A DNA stretch of 44,771 nucleotides, from positions 1 through 44,771 of the forward strand of contig JAIRNG010000004.1 of NCBI GenBank assembly GCA_031258135.1. Reading direction: 5' to 3'. Made by a program: the position numbers and the translations under genes. The notes beneath the pieces were generated by a model. It did no database searches. It was given only the letters and a program-made list of their open reading frames with translations, and was not told the origin of the DNA. Positions 31,973 through 44,771 of the stretch are shown piece after piece. The stretch comes from Mediterranea sp. (in: CFB group bacteria). GTDB lineage: Bacteria > Bacteroidota > Bacteroidia > Bacteroidales > Bacteroidaceae. The first letter of the stretch is position 1; each line of letters opens with the position of its first letter.

Positions 31973-34900
31973 ATGTCTTCAAATACTGTAAATCAAAGAG
32001 TTAATTTTGCTTCAACAAAGAATCCGCTTGAATATCCGGACTTCCTGGAAGTACAATTGAAGTCATTCCAAGACTTTCTACAATTAGACACCCCACCTGA
32101 AAAGCGTAAAAACGAGGGATTGTATAAGGTATTTGCTGAAAACTTCCCCATTGCCGACACAAGAAACAATTTTGTTCTTGAGTTTCTGGATTATTATATT
32201 GATCCGCCGCGCTATACCATTGAAGATTGTATAGAGCGTGGGCTCACTTATAGTGTTCCATTGAAGGCTAAGCTGAAACTATATTGTACAGATCCCGATC
32301 ACGAGGATTTCGATACGGTAATTCAGGATGTGTTCTTAGGCCCTATACCATATATGACCGATAAGGCAACCTTTGTCATCAACGGTGCGGAGCGTGTTGT
32401 AGTATCACAACTTCATCGTTCTCCGGGTGTGTTTTTCGGCCAGAGTGTACATGCCAACGGAACGAAGTTATATTCAGCCCGTATCATTCCATTTAAAGGT
32501 TCATGGATCGAGTTCGCTACAGACATTAATAATGTAATGTATGCGTATATTGACCGTAAGAAGAAATTGCCCGTTACTACATTGCTGAGGGCTATTGGTT
32601 TTGAGAATGACAAAGACATTCTTGAAATCTTTAACCTGGCCGAAGATGTAAAGGTGACGAAGTCAAATCTTCAGAAAATTACCGGCCGTAAACTTGCAGC
32701 ACGTGTATTGAAGACATGGATTGAAGACTTTGTAGACGAAGATACCGGTGAGGTCGTATCTATCGAACGTAACGAGGTTATCATTGACCGTGAGACTGTC
32801 CTTGAAGAAGAACATATTGATGAAATTATCGATTCGGGTGTCGGAAACATCCTGATCCATAAAGATGAACCAAATCAATCCGATTTCTCTATTATCTATA
32901 ATACACTCCAGAAAGACCCAAGTAACTCGGAAAAAGAAGCCGTGCTATATATCTACAGGCAACTGCGTAATGCCGATCCTGCAGATGATGCCAGCGCCCG
33001 TGAAGTTATCAATAACCTGTTCTTCTCCGAGAAGAGATATGATCTGGGGGATGTCGGCCGTTACAGAATCAATAAAAAATTGAATCTGCCTACCGACATG
33101 AGCGTGATGGTATTGACTAAAGAAGATATCATTGAAATCATCAAATATCTGATCGAGTTGATTAACTCAAAGGCGGATGTAGATGATATCGACCACTTGA
33201 GCAACAGACGTGTCCGTACTGTCGGAGAACAATTGTCGAATCAGTTTGCCATAGGTCTGGCCCGTATGTCACGTACCATTCGTGAACGTATGAATGTAAG
33301 AGACAATGAAGTATTTACTCCGATCGATCTGATCAATGCGAAGACTATTTCTTCTGTAATCAACACATTCTTTGGAACAAACGCTTTATCTCAGTTCATG
33401 GACCAGACCAATCCGTTGGCTGAGATAACACACAAGAGACGTATGTCTGCCCTTGGGCCTGGCGGTCTTTCCCGTGAGCGTGCCGGATTTGAGGTTCGTG
33501 ACGTTCACTATACGCATTACGGCCGTCTTTGTCCGATTGAAACTCCTGAGGGTCCGAACATCGGTTTGATTTCGTCATTGTGTGTATATGCCAAGATCAA
33601 TGACCTTGGATTTATTGAAACTCCTTACCGTAAAGTAGAAAACGGTAAAGTAGATATCTCGGATAAAGGTATCGTATATCTTACTGCCGAAGAAGAAGAA
33701 GATAAGATCATCGCTCAGGGCAATGCACCATTGAACGATAAAGGCAAGTTCATTCGCAATCGTGTAAAAGCCCGTCAGGATGCTGATTATCCGGTGGTTG
33801 AACCGGAACGTATCGACCTGATGGACGTAGCGCCACAGCAGATCGCTTCTATTGCCGCTTCTTTAATCCCATTCCTTGAGCATGATGATGCGAACCGTGC
33901 ATTGATGGGATCGAACATGATGCGTCAGGCTGTTCCATTGTTGAGAAGTGAAGCGCCGATTGTAGGCACAGGCATTGAAGGACAGTTGGTAAAAGACTCC
34001 CGTTCTCAAATCACCGCGGAAGGAGATGGCGTTGTTGAATATGTAGATGCGACAAAGATCCGTGTTCTTTATGACAGAACGGATGATGAAGAGTTTGTAA
34101 GTTTTGAATCTACACTGAAAGAATATTCTATTCCCAAGTTCCGTAAGACGAACCAGAACATGACAATCGACCTTCGTCCGATCTGTGAAAAAGGCGATCG
34201 CGTGACAAAGGGACAAATCCTGACTGAGGGTTACTCTACCGAGAAAGGTGAGTTGGCTTTGGGTAAGAACTTGCTGGTTGCATACATGCCATGGAAGGGA
34301 TATAACTATGAGGATGCTATCGTGCTGAACGAACGTGTTGTTCGTGAAGACCTGTTGACTTCCATACACGTAGAGGAATACTCACTTGAAGTACGCGAAA
34401 CAAAACGTGGTATGGAAGAGTTAACTTCCGATATACCTAACGTGAGTGAAGAAGCTACAAAAGACCTGGATGAGAACGGTATCGTAAGAATTGGCGCACG
34501 CATTCAACCGGGAGATATCTTGATCGGTAAGATTACTCCAAAAGGAGAATCCGATCCGTCGCCGGAAGAAAAGTTGCTTCGCGCTATCTTTGGCGATAAA
34601 GCCGGTGATGTAAAAGACGCTTCTTTGAAAGCTTCTCCTTCTTTGCAAGGTGTGGTTATCGACAAGAAATTATTCTCCCGTGTAATTAAGAATCGTAGCG
34701 CTAAGCTGGCAGACAAGACTTTGCTTCCTAAATACGATGACGAATTCGAGCATAAAGTATCCAAGTTGCGTGGTATTCTGGTACAGAAATTAGTTACGCT
34801 GACAGATGGCAAGATATCACAAGGAGTGAAAGATTATCTGGGAGCGGAAGTGATTGCCAAGAATGCAAGATTCAGTGTTTCCGATTTTGATAATATGGAC

Positions 34901-35785
34901 TTCAACTCCGTTCAGCTGAGCAATTGGACAGGCAATGAGTATACCGACGGAATGGTCCGGGATGTAGTCCTGAACTTCCTGAAGAAATATAAAGAACTGG
35001 ATGCTGAATTGAAACGCAAGAAATTCAGTCTGACCATAGGCGATGAACTTCCTGCCGGTATCGTTCAGATGGCTAAAGTTTATATCGCCAAGAAACGTAA
35101 GATCGGCGTAGGAGATAAAATGGCAGGCCGCCACGGTAACAAAGGTATCGTTTCCCGTATTGTGCGGCAGGAAGACATGCCGTTTCTTGCTGACGGAACG
35201 CCGGTTGACATCGTGTTGAATCCGTTAGGGGTACCTTCACGTATGAACATTGGCCAGATATTTGAAGCTGTTCTCGGTTCCGCCGGTAAGAAACTGGGTG
35301 TGAAGTTCGCTACTCCGATTTTTGACGGCGCATCGTTAGATGATCTGTCTGCATGGACGGATAAGGCCGGTTTGCCACGTTATGGAAAAACATATCTATA
35401 CGATGGCGGAACAGGTGAACAGTTTGACCAACCGGCAACGGTGGGTGTGACGTATATGCTGAAACTGGGTCACATGGTTGAAGATAAGATGCACGCACGT
35501 TCTATCGGACCCTATTCGTTGATCACCCAGCAGCCTCTTGGCGGTAAAGCGCAGTTCGGCGGACAGCGTTTCGGAGAGATGGAAGTCTGGGCGCTTGAAG
35601 CATTCGGCGCATCACACATCTTGCAGGAAATCCTGACGATTAAGTCTGACGACGTTGTGGGACGTTCCAAAGCTTATGAAGCGATCGTGAAAGGCGAACC
35701 TATGCCGCAAGCCGGTATTCCTGAGTCTCTGAATGTATTGTTACATGAACTCAGAGGATTGGTCTTAAGCGTCAACTTAGAATAA
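31973..35785 (+). CDS. rpoB: DNA-directed RNA polymerase subunit beta
   Basis: A 1270-residue beta subunit, typical Bacteroidota length and shorter than E. coli (1342). The rifampicin pocket reads [11 protein letters not shown] then [14 protein letters not shown], with the Asp, His and Ser at the usual resistance positions unchanged. [10 protein letters not shown] at about 1050 and the C-terminal [21 protein letters not shown] segment are clear. Start ATG at 31973 follows the attenuator by about 40 bp. No promoter of consensus form was seen in the rplL-rpoB gap, so expression probably depends on read-through. Confidence 0.99.
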   Translation: MSSNTVNQRVNFASTKNPLEYPDFLEVQLKSFQDFLQLDTPPEKRKNEGLYKVFAENFPIADTRNNFVLEFLDYYIDPPRYTIEDCIERGLTYSVPLKAKLKLYCTDPDHEDFDTVIQDVFLGPIPYMTDKATFVINGAERVVVSQLHRSPGVFFGQSVHANGTKLYSARIIPFKGSWIEFATDINNVMYAYIDRKKKLPVTTLLRAIGFENDKDILEIFNLAEDVKVTKSNLQKITGRKLAARVLKTWIEDFVDEDTGEVVSIERNEVIIDRETVLEEEHIDEIIDSGVGNILIHKDEPNQSDFSIIYNTLQKDPSNSEKEAVLYIYRQLRNADPADDASAREVINNLFFSEKRYDLGDVGRYRINKKLNLPTDMSVMVLTKEDIIEIIKYLIELINSKADVDDIDHLSNRRVRTVGEQLSNQFAIGLARMSRTIRERMNVRDNEVFTPIDLINAKTISSVINTFFGTNALSQFMDQTNPLAEITHKRRMSALGPGGLSRERAGFEVRDVHYTHYGRLCPIETPEGPNIGLISSLCVYAKINDLGFIETPYRKVENGKVDISDKGIVYLTAEEEEDKIIAQGNAPLNDKGKFIRNRVKARQDADYPVVEPERIDLMDVAPQQIASIAASLIPFLEHDDANRALMGSNMMRQAVPLLRSEAPIVGTGIEGQLVKDSRSQITAEGDGVVEYVDATKIRVLYDRTDDEEFVSFESTLKEYSIPKFRKTNQNMTIDLRPICEKGDRVTKGQILTEGYSTEKGELALGKNLLVAYMPWKGYNYEDAIVLNERVVREDLLTSIHVEEYSLEVRETKRGMEELTSDIPNVSEEATKDLDENGIVRIGARIQPGDILIGKITPKGESDPSPEEKLLRAIFGDKAGDVKDASLKASPSLQGVVIDKKLFSRVIKNRSAKLADKTLLPKYDDEFEHKVSKLRGILVQKLVTLTDGKISQGVKDYLGAEVIAKNARFSVSDFDNMDFNSVQLSNWTGNEYTDGMVRDVVLNFLKKYKELDAELKRKKFSLTIGDELPAGIVQMAKVYIAKKRKIGVGDKMAGRHGNKGIVSRIVRQEDMPFLADGTPVDIVLNPLGVPSRMNIGQIFEAVLGSAGKKLGVKFATPIFDGASLDDLSAWTDKAGLPRYGKTYLYDGGTGEQFDQPATVGVTYMLKLGHMVEDKMHARSIGPYSLITQQPLGGKAQFGGQRFGEMEVWALEAFGASHILQEILTIKSDDVVGRSKAYEAIVKGEPMPQAGIPESLNVLLHELRGLVLSVNLE

Positions 35786-35812
35786 CTTATAAATATTAGC
35801 ACATTATATATT

Positions 35813-40093
<4,281 letters not shown>

Positions 40094-40120
40094 TTCACCG
40101 GTCTGACATTATCCGGCTAT

Positions 40121-40150
40121 ATAAAAAAAAAGGGCGAAAGCCCTTTTTTT
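40121..40150. terminator. Bidirectional terminator between rpoC and the HU-like gene
   Basis: A run of A, GGGC, loop GAAA, GCCC and a run of T (AAAAGGGCGAAAGCCCTTTT in the middle). The U-tract works on both strands, so it ends the rpoC message and also the convergent HU-like gene, whose stop codon (40150-40152) borders it. Confidence 0.92.
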
Positions 40151-40596
40151 TATTCCTCCGTTGTTGCCTGAGGCAGCTCCCCGGACGGCTTGTCTTTCGC
40201 TTCGAGTTCCACCCAGAAGAGTTCGTCGGAGACGAGCGACCGGGAGATGATCTTCCTGGCGGAGTTCTTGCCCACCTCGGGAAGGAAGCGCACGCGCACC
40301 CCACTGATCTGCGAAGCCGACACCTCGTCGGGCGTACCCACGCCATTGCCGTTGGTAACGGCCGTGTAACGGAACGTTCCCAGCCCTTCCAGCCTGACGG
40401 AACGTCCCTCGGCCATGTAGTTTCCCAGCACCCTGCCCAGGTCTTTCAGCACGGCGTAAGTATCCGCGCGGGATACGGTCGACATGGCCGCCAGACGGTC
40501 GGCGACATGATCGGTACTGACGGGTTTACCCACGATAACGGCTTCGGGATACCATCTCCCATTCATTTTCTGTAATCTTTTCTTGAAGAATGCCAT
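40150..40596 (-). CDS. HU-like DNA-binding protein, Bacteroidetes type
   Basis: A 148-residue HU/IHF-superfamily protein of the HU-related group common in Bacteroidota. The middle (about 35-110) has the HU helices (TVSRADTYAVLKDLGRVLGNYMAEG), followed by VRLEGLGTFRYTA and the strand pair around VRVRFLPEVG. An acidic, Pro-containing tail (EAKDKPSGELPQATTEE) replaces the short HU C-terminus. It probably binds DNA in the nucleoid; target specificity is not known. It is convergent with rpoC and divergent from hflX. No consensus promoter was found upstream; a 22-bp repeat array lies there. Confidence 0.85.
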   Translation of the reverse strand: MAFFKKRLQKMNGRWYPEAVIVGKPVSTDHVADRLAAMSTVSRADTYAVLKDLGRVLGNYMAEGRSVRLEGLGTFRYTAVTNGNGVGTPDEVSASQISGVRVRFLPEVGKNSARKIISRSLVSDELFWVELEAKDKPSGELPQATTEE

Positions 40597-40662
40597 AGTA
40601 AATCGGTATTGCTTCCCAACCCTGCCTGGATGCCTTCAGGTATGGGGTACATATAGGGTACC

Positions 40663-40728
40663 CTTATAACATATATAGGCCTGCCTTATACTATATATAG
40701 GCCAGGCTTATACTATATATAAGTCACC
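40663..40728. repeat. 22-bp tandem repeat upstream of hflX
   Basis: Three units start at 40663, 40685 and 40707, each CTTATA(A/C)(C/T)ATATATA followed by GGCC or AGTC. A degenerate forerunner, GGGTACATATAGGGTACCC, precedes them (about 40646-40663). The rest of the gap (40597-40662 and 40729-40866) shows nothing else clear. Confidence 0.85.
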
Positions 40729-40866
40729 CTTGTTTATACCACATCCATACCCTGTCCATACATTGTTGGTAATTATTAATAATATCGCCGGTGACTTGCG
40801 CTCCCATCCGGCCTGGAGTCTGCCTGTAACTTAGCAGGCATAAAGATATGAAAACAAAATATATAA

Positions 40867-40898
40867 ATTGCTTTATCCCCTGAAAATAATTATCTTTG
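40867..40898 (+). promoter_or_regulatory. Promoter of hflX
   Basis: ATTG (40867-40870), 20-bp spacer, TATCTTTG (40891-40898). The -7 box is exact and the -33 box has 3 of 4 bases. Start expected near 40905, leader about 30 nt. Confidence 0.7.
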
Positions 40899-40934
40899 TC
40901 CCAATATTAACACGCTAAGAGTTAAAGACACCGG

Positions 40935-42176
40935 ATGAAAGAATTTGTAATCTCCGAAGCCCAGGCCGAAACCGCCGTACTTGTCGCCCTCATTACCCAG
41001 ACGCAGGATGAGCGGAAAACGGAGGAGTATCTTGACGAGTTGGCTTTCCTGGCCGAGACCGCCGGAGCGGATGTTGTGAAGAAGTTCACCCAGCGGCTGG
41101 ACGCCGCGCATGCCGTGACCTATGTGGGTAAGGGTAAACTTCAGGAGATAAAGGATTATGTGCATGAGCATGAGACGGGAATGGTGATTTTTGACGATGA
41201 GCTCTCTCCCAAGCAGTTGCGTAATATAGAAGCCGAGTTGCAGGTGAAGATACTGGATCGCACGTCGCTCATCCTCGACATCTTCGCCATGCGCGCACAG
41301 ACCTCGCATGCCAAGACGCAGGTGGAGCTGGCGCAGTATCAGTATATGCTTCCCCGTCTGACACGTTTGTGGACGCACCTTGAGCGCCAGGGTGGCGGGG
41401 GAGGCGGCGCCCGCGGCGGTTCTGTGGGCCTTCGCGGCCCGGGCGAAACGCAGCTGGAAATGGACCGCCGCATCATCCTGAACCGTATGGCCCTGCTCAA
41501 AGAGCAACTCAGACAGATTGACAGGCAGAAGGCCACCCAGCGTAAAAATCGCGGGCGGATGGTACGCGTGGCCCTGGTAGGATACACCAATGCCGGGAAA
41601 TCCACGTTGATGAACCTGCTTTCCAAGAGCGAAGTATTCGCCGAGAACAAGCTGTTTGCAACGCTGGACACCACCGTACGCAAAGTCATCATCGACAACC
41701 TGCCCTTCCTGCTTTCCGACACGGTGGGGTTCATCCGCAAACTGCCCACCGACCTGGTGGAATCCTTCAAGTCGACGCTGGACGAAGTACGCGAAGCCGA
41801 TTTACTATTGCATCTGGTAGACATATCCCACCCCGGATTTGAAGAACAGATCGAAGTGGTCAACAAAACCCTGGCCGACATCGGAAGCGCCGGAAAGCCA
41901 ATCATACTCCTGTTCAACAAAACAGACGCCTACACCTGCACGGAAAAGGCCGCAGACGACCTGACCCCCCGGACAAAAGAAAACCTGACGCTCGGCGAAC
42001 TGATGAAAACGTGGATGGCCAAGCTGGAAGACAACTGTCTCTTCATCTCCGCCCGCGAGAAGATCAACCTGGAAGAGCTGAAACATGTAGTGTACACAAG
42101 GGTGAAAGAACTCCATGTCCAGCGATTCCCCTATAACGACTTCCTCTATCAGGAGTATGACGAAGAACTGTATTAA
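40935..42176 (+). CDS. hflX: Ribosome-associated GTPase HflX
   Basis: A 413-residue GTPase that splits stalled or stressed 70S ribosomes. The N-terminal HflX domain (about 1-150) is followed by a glycine-rich stretch (GGGGGGARGG, about 153) and the family motif RGPGETQLE at about 167-175. The G domain has GYTNAGKST (P-loop, about 216), DTVGFIRKLP (switch II) and NKTD at about 328. The C-terminal domain ends DEELY. It is followed after 17 bp by the DUF4954 gene and likely shares its transcript. Confidence 0.96.
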   Translation: MKEFVISEAQAETAVLVALITQTQDERKTEEYLDELAFLAETAGADVVKKFTQRLDAAHAVTYVGKGKLQEIKDYVHEHETGMVIFDDELSPKQLRNIEAELQVKILDRTSLILDIFAMRAQTSHAKTQVELAQYQYMLPRLTRLWTHLERQGGGGGGARGGSVGLRGPGETQLEMDRRIILNRMALLKEQLRQIDRQKATQRKNRGRMVRVALVGYTNAGKSTLMNLLSKSEVFAENKLFATLDTTVRKVIIDNLPFLLSDTVGFIRKLPTDLVESFKSTLDEVREADLLLHLVDISHPGFEEQIEVVNKTLADIGSAGKPIILLFNKTDAYTCTEKAADDLTPRTKENLTLGELMKTWMAKLEDNCLFISAREKINLEELKHVVYTRVKELHVQRFPYNDFLYQEYDEELY

Positions 42177-42193
42177 CCGCTTATTATTACGAA

Positions 42194-44188
42194 ATGAAGA
42201 ACTATCGCAAGTTGACCGGAGACGAAATCCTGCAGTTGAAAAGCCAGTCATGTACGGCCGATGATTGGGAACAGATAACGGTTGACGAACGCTTCACAGC
42301 GGCGCACGTACACCATACCCGCTTTTCGGGCAAGGTGAAGCTGGGCGTCTTCCATACGGAATTTACATTGCCGGGCGGCATAAAGAAGCACTCCGGCCTG
42401 CGGCATGCCACCCTGCACAACGTCGTCCTGGGCGACAACTGTTGCATCGAGAACATCGGGAGCTACATCGCCAACTACGAAATAGGCGACCACACCTTCA
42501 TCGAAAACGCCGGCATCATCCTGGTAGACGGCGTGACCAGGTTCGGAAACGGAGTGGAAGCCGCCGTGCTGAACGAGACCGGCGGCCGCGAAGTGCCCAT
42601 CAGCGATAAGCTGTCCGCCCAACAGGCCTACATCATGGCGCTGTACCGGCACCGTCCGGAACTGATCCGCCGGATGAAAGAGATTACCGACCACTATTCC
42701 GGCAAATACGCCTCCCACACCGGCAGAATCGGCAACCACGTCACGATTGTCAACACCGGCTCCGTCAGGAACGTAAAGATAGGCGACCATTGCCGCATCG
42801 AAGGCGCCTGCCGGCTGGAAAACGGCAGCATCAACAGCAACGAAGTCGCCCCCGTACATGTCGGTTACAGCGTTATCTGCGAAGACTTTATCCTCTCTTC
42901 CGGCTCCCACGTAGACGACGGAACGGTGCTGAGCCGCTGCTTCGTCGGGCAAGCCTGCCGGCTGGGCCATAACTATTCGGCCTCCGATTCGCTCTTCTTC
43001 AGCAACTGCCAGGGAGAGAACGGCGAAGCATGCGCCATCTTTGCCGGCCCATTCACCGTCACCCACCATAAGTCGACGCTGCTCATCGCCGGTATGTTCT
43101 CCTTCATGAACGCCGGCTCCGGCTCCAACCAAAGCAACCACATGTACAAGCTGGGACCCATCCATCAAGGCACCATGGAACGCGGAGCGAAGACCACTTC
43201 CGATTCCTATATCCTGTGGCCCGCCCGCGTCGGAGCATTCTCGCTGGTCATGGGACGCCATGTGAACCATGCAGACACCTCCGACCTGCCCTTTTCCTAC
43301 CTGATAGAACAGGGCAACACCACCTACCTGATGCCGGGCGTCAACCTGCGGAGCGTGGGCACCATACGCGACGCGCAGAAGTGGCCCAAGCGCGACAAAC
43401 GCACAGACCCCAACCGGTTGGATTGCATCAACTACAACCTGTTAAGCCCATACACCATCCAGAAGATGTTCAAAGGACGCGCCATACTCAAAGAACTGCG
43501 CCGTGTGTCCGGCGAGACCTCGGAACTGTATTCCTACCAAAGCGCCAAGATCAAGAACTCATCCCTGAACAAAGGACTGCAATACTACGAGACAGCCATA
43601 CATAAATTCCTGGGTAACTCCATCATAAAACGCCTCGAAGGTACGGCATACCGGAGCGATGAACAGATCCGCCAACGCCTGAAACCCGATACGGAAACCG
43701 GCACAGGCGAATGGGTGGACATCTCCGGACTGATCGCCCCCAAGAGCGAAGTGGACAAACTGCTGTGCGGCATCGAGAGCGGCGAAATCAACCGCCTGCG
43801 CTGCATCAACGAACATTTCGAGACCATGCACAGGAACTACTATACGTATGAATGGACATGGGCCTACCACAAAATACGGGAGTTCTACGGCTTAGACCCC
43901 GAAACGCTCACCGCCAAAGACGTTACAGACATTGTAAGCCGCTGGAAAGAGGCCGTTACCGGTCTCGACCGTCTGGTCTACGAAGACGCCCGCAAAGAGT
44001 TCTCCCTCTCTTCCATGACAGGCTTCGGAGCCGACGGCTCGCGCAATGAAATGAAACAGGACTTTGAGCAGGTACGCGGCGACTTCGAAAGCAACCCGTT
44101 CGTTACCGCCGTCCTGAAACACATCGAAGAGAAGACAGCCCTCGGCGACGAACTGATACAACGCATGAAGAACGTCGTCACAACTTGA
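42194..44188 (+). CDS. DUF4954 family protein (left-handed beta-helix)
   Basis: A 664-residue cytosolic protein, a length usual for DUF4954. Residues about 70-320 show hexapeptide-type repeats (DNCCIENIGSYIANYEIGDHTFIENAG, then RIGNHVTIVNTGSVRNVKIGDHCRIEG), which indicate a left-handed beta-helix like that of sugar acyl- or nucleotidyltransferases. The C-terminal third is helical and charged. The function is not established; a sugar-nucleotide or acyl-transfer role is only a guess from the fold. Its stop overlaps the convergent kinase gene by 11 bp. Confidence 0.85.
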   Translation: MKNYRKLTGDEILQLKSQSCTADDWEQITVDERFTAAHVHHTRFSGKVKLGVFHTEFTLPGGIKKHSGLRHATLHNVVLGDNCCIENIGSYIANYEIGDHTFIENAGIILVDGVTRFGNGVEAAVLNETGGREVPISDKLSAQQAYIMALYRHRPELIRRMKEITDHYSGKYASHTGRIGNHVTIVNTGSVRNVKIGDHCRIEGACRLENGSINSNEVAPVHVGYSVICEDFILSSGSHVDDGTVLSRCFVGQACRLGHNYSASDSLFFSNCQGENGEACAIFAGPFTVTHHKSTLLIAGMFSFMNAGSGSNQSNHMYKLGPIHQGTMERGAKTTSDSYILWPARVGAFSLVMGRHVNHADTSDLPFSYLIEQGNTTYLMPGVNLRSVGTIRDAQKWPKRDKRTDPNRLDCINYNLLSPYTIQKMFKGRAILKELRRVSGETSELYSYQSAKIKNSSLNKGLQYYETAIHKFLGNSIIKRLEGTAYRSDEQIRQRLKPDTETGTGEWVDISGLIAPKSEVDKLLCGIESGEINRLRCINEHFETMHRNYYTYEWTWAYHKIREFYGLDPETLTAKDVTDIVSRWKEAVTGLDRLVYEDARKEFSLSSMTGFGADGSRNEMKQDFEQVRGDFESNPFVTAVLKHIEEKTALGDELIQRMKNVVTT

Positions 44189-44771
44189 AACTGCTGCCAC
44201 CCAGGAACTCCCTGAGCAGAGACGTCGGAGGTATCTCCTTGTCCTGTATGGGCGTGAAATACTTGATGAACTTCAGCAGCCTGTACGCTTCAGCATAAGC
44301 CGGACTGTTGCGCGGCACATCCATAAGCACAGGCTCGGCGTAACGGCGCAACACGGAAAACTCAAACAACAGCGACGAGTTGAACATCACATCGGCATTC
44401 TCCTGAAACGGAAACACCCATCTGTCCTCCCCGGAACGAACGCTGGGCCAGCGGCAGATGGTCTCCTGCGCAGAATAGCCGCGATAGTTGAAGTCACGTA
44501 TGATCCGGCGCAACAAACGGTTATCCGTCGTTGATATCCAGTTATGGTCGTCCAGCGAAACAGAGGTCAACGCCGAAACATAGATGCCAAACTTCCGGGC
44601 GTCGCTGATATACGGCGTCAGCTCAGGATTCAACGCATGTATACCCTCCAGCACCAGTATCGTATTCCCGTCCGTCTTCAACCTCTCGCCCCTGTACTCC
44701 CTTTTCCCCGTCGTAAAGTTGAAAGACGGCAACTCCACCTCCTCCCCCTGCAACAAAGCCCTCAACTGATC
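44178..44771 (-). CDS. Uridine-kinase-like nucleoside kinase, 5' end outside the window
   Basis: The C-terminal 197 residues of a larger protein; the frame is open to the right edge, so the start is missing. LVLEGIHALNP is the Walker-B-like segment of the phosphoribulokinase/uridine kinase superfamily. ISTTDNRLLRRIIRDFNYRGYSA is the conserved Arg-rich region and FNSSLLFEFSVLRRYAEP the C-terminal part of the Bacteroidota nucleoside kinases, which often carry an N-terminal TGS-type domain. It probably phosphorylates uridine/cytidine; the P-loop is outside the window. It is convergent with and overlaps the DUF4954 gene. Confidence 0.88.
   Translation of the reverse strand, partial: DQLRALLQGEEVELPSFNFTTGKREYRGERLKTDGNTILVLEGIHALNPELTPYISDARKFGIYVSALTSVSLDDHNWISTTDNRLLRRIIRDFNYRGYSAQETICRWPSVRSGEDRWVFPFQENADVMFNSSLLFEFSVLRRYAEPVLMDVPRNSPAYAEAYRLLKFIKYFTPIQDKEIPPTSLLREFLGGSSFKL

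Noticed and set aside
33390..33480. Rifampicin-resistance positions in rpoB
   Set aside because: The Asp, His and Ser equivalents of the main resistance sites are unchanged; no resistance is predicted.

Overview
The window is chromosomal DNA of a member of the order Bacteroidales, most likely Parabacteroides or a close relative. This rests on several things seen together: promoters of the Bacteroidota form TTTG-N19..20-TAnnTTTG, FimA/Mfa1-type fimbrillin lipoproteins, a Bacteroidetes-type HU-like protein, a DUF4954 protein, the order thrA / apgM-like / thrC, and a near absence of Shine-Dalgarno sequences. The genus is inferred; no search was run.

Layout. (1) 1-3380: a short-chain dehydrogenase, a SPOR-domain lipoprotein and an ABC-F ATPase. 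(2) 3381-4167: a gene-free stretch with a 23-bp tandem/inverted repeat array and a strong promoter far upstream of the next gene. (3) 4168-17875: a tyrosine recombinase, then a segment of about 0.5 kb bounded by perfect 18-bp inverted repeats (5143-5160 and 5624-5641), then seven genes for a lipoprotein-derived fimbria: major fimbrillin, Mfa2/FimB-type anchor, DUF3575 outer-membrane protein, TPR/PD40/OmpA protein, Calx-beta protein, second fimbrillin and an 1160-residue tip-like protein. The only good promoter inside the bounded segment points away from the fimbrial genes, so the sequence as given looks like the OFF state of a phase-variable promoter. (4) 17876-18532: the fimbrial terminator, a 23-bp tandem repeat and several hairpins. 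(5) 18533-24892: asparaginase on the minus strand and the divergent threonine operon thrA / apgM-like / thrC, in which the apgM-like gene sits where homoserine kinase is expected. (6) 24893-25619: a 300-bp palindromic MITE-like element, a 21-bp iteron array and the rpsU promoter. (7) 25620-27097: rpsU, xerC, hpf. (8) 27114-40093: the classical Thr-Tyr-Gly-Thr tRNAs, tuf, tRNA-Trp, secE, nusG, rplK, rplA, rplJ, rplL, rpoB, rpoC block. (9) 40094-44771: a bidirectional terminator, an HU-like gene (minus), a 22-bp tandem repeat, hflX, a DUF4954 gene, and the 3' part of a uridine-kinase-like gene (minus) running off the right edge.

The most interesting unit is the recombinase plus inverton plus fimbrial operon. 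The recombinase probably flips the adjacent segment, which would move the TATCTTTG promoter from near the left repeat to just inside the right repeat (about 5599-5606) and fire it into the fimbrial genes. In the present orientation the same promoter would transcribe antisense to the recombinase. A second theme is that four gene-free stretches carry tandem repeats with 21-23 bp units. One of these arrays is joined to a 70-bp sequence that recurs inverted, 21 kb away, inside the MITE-like element.
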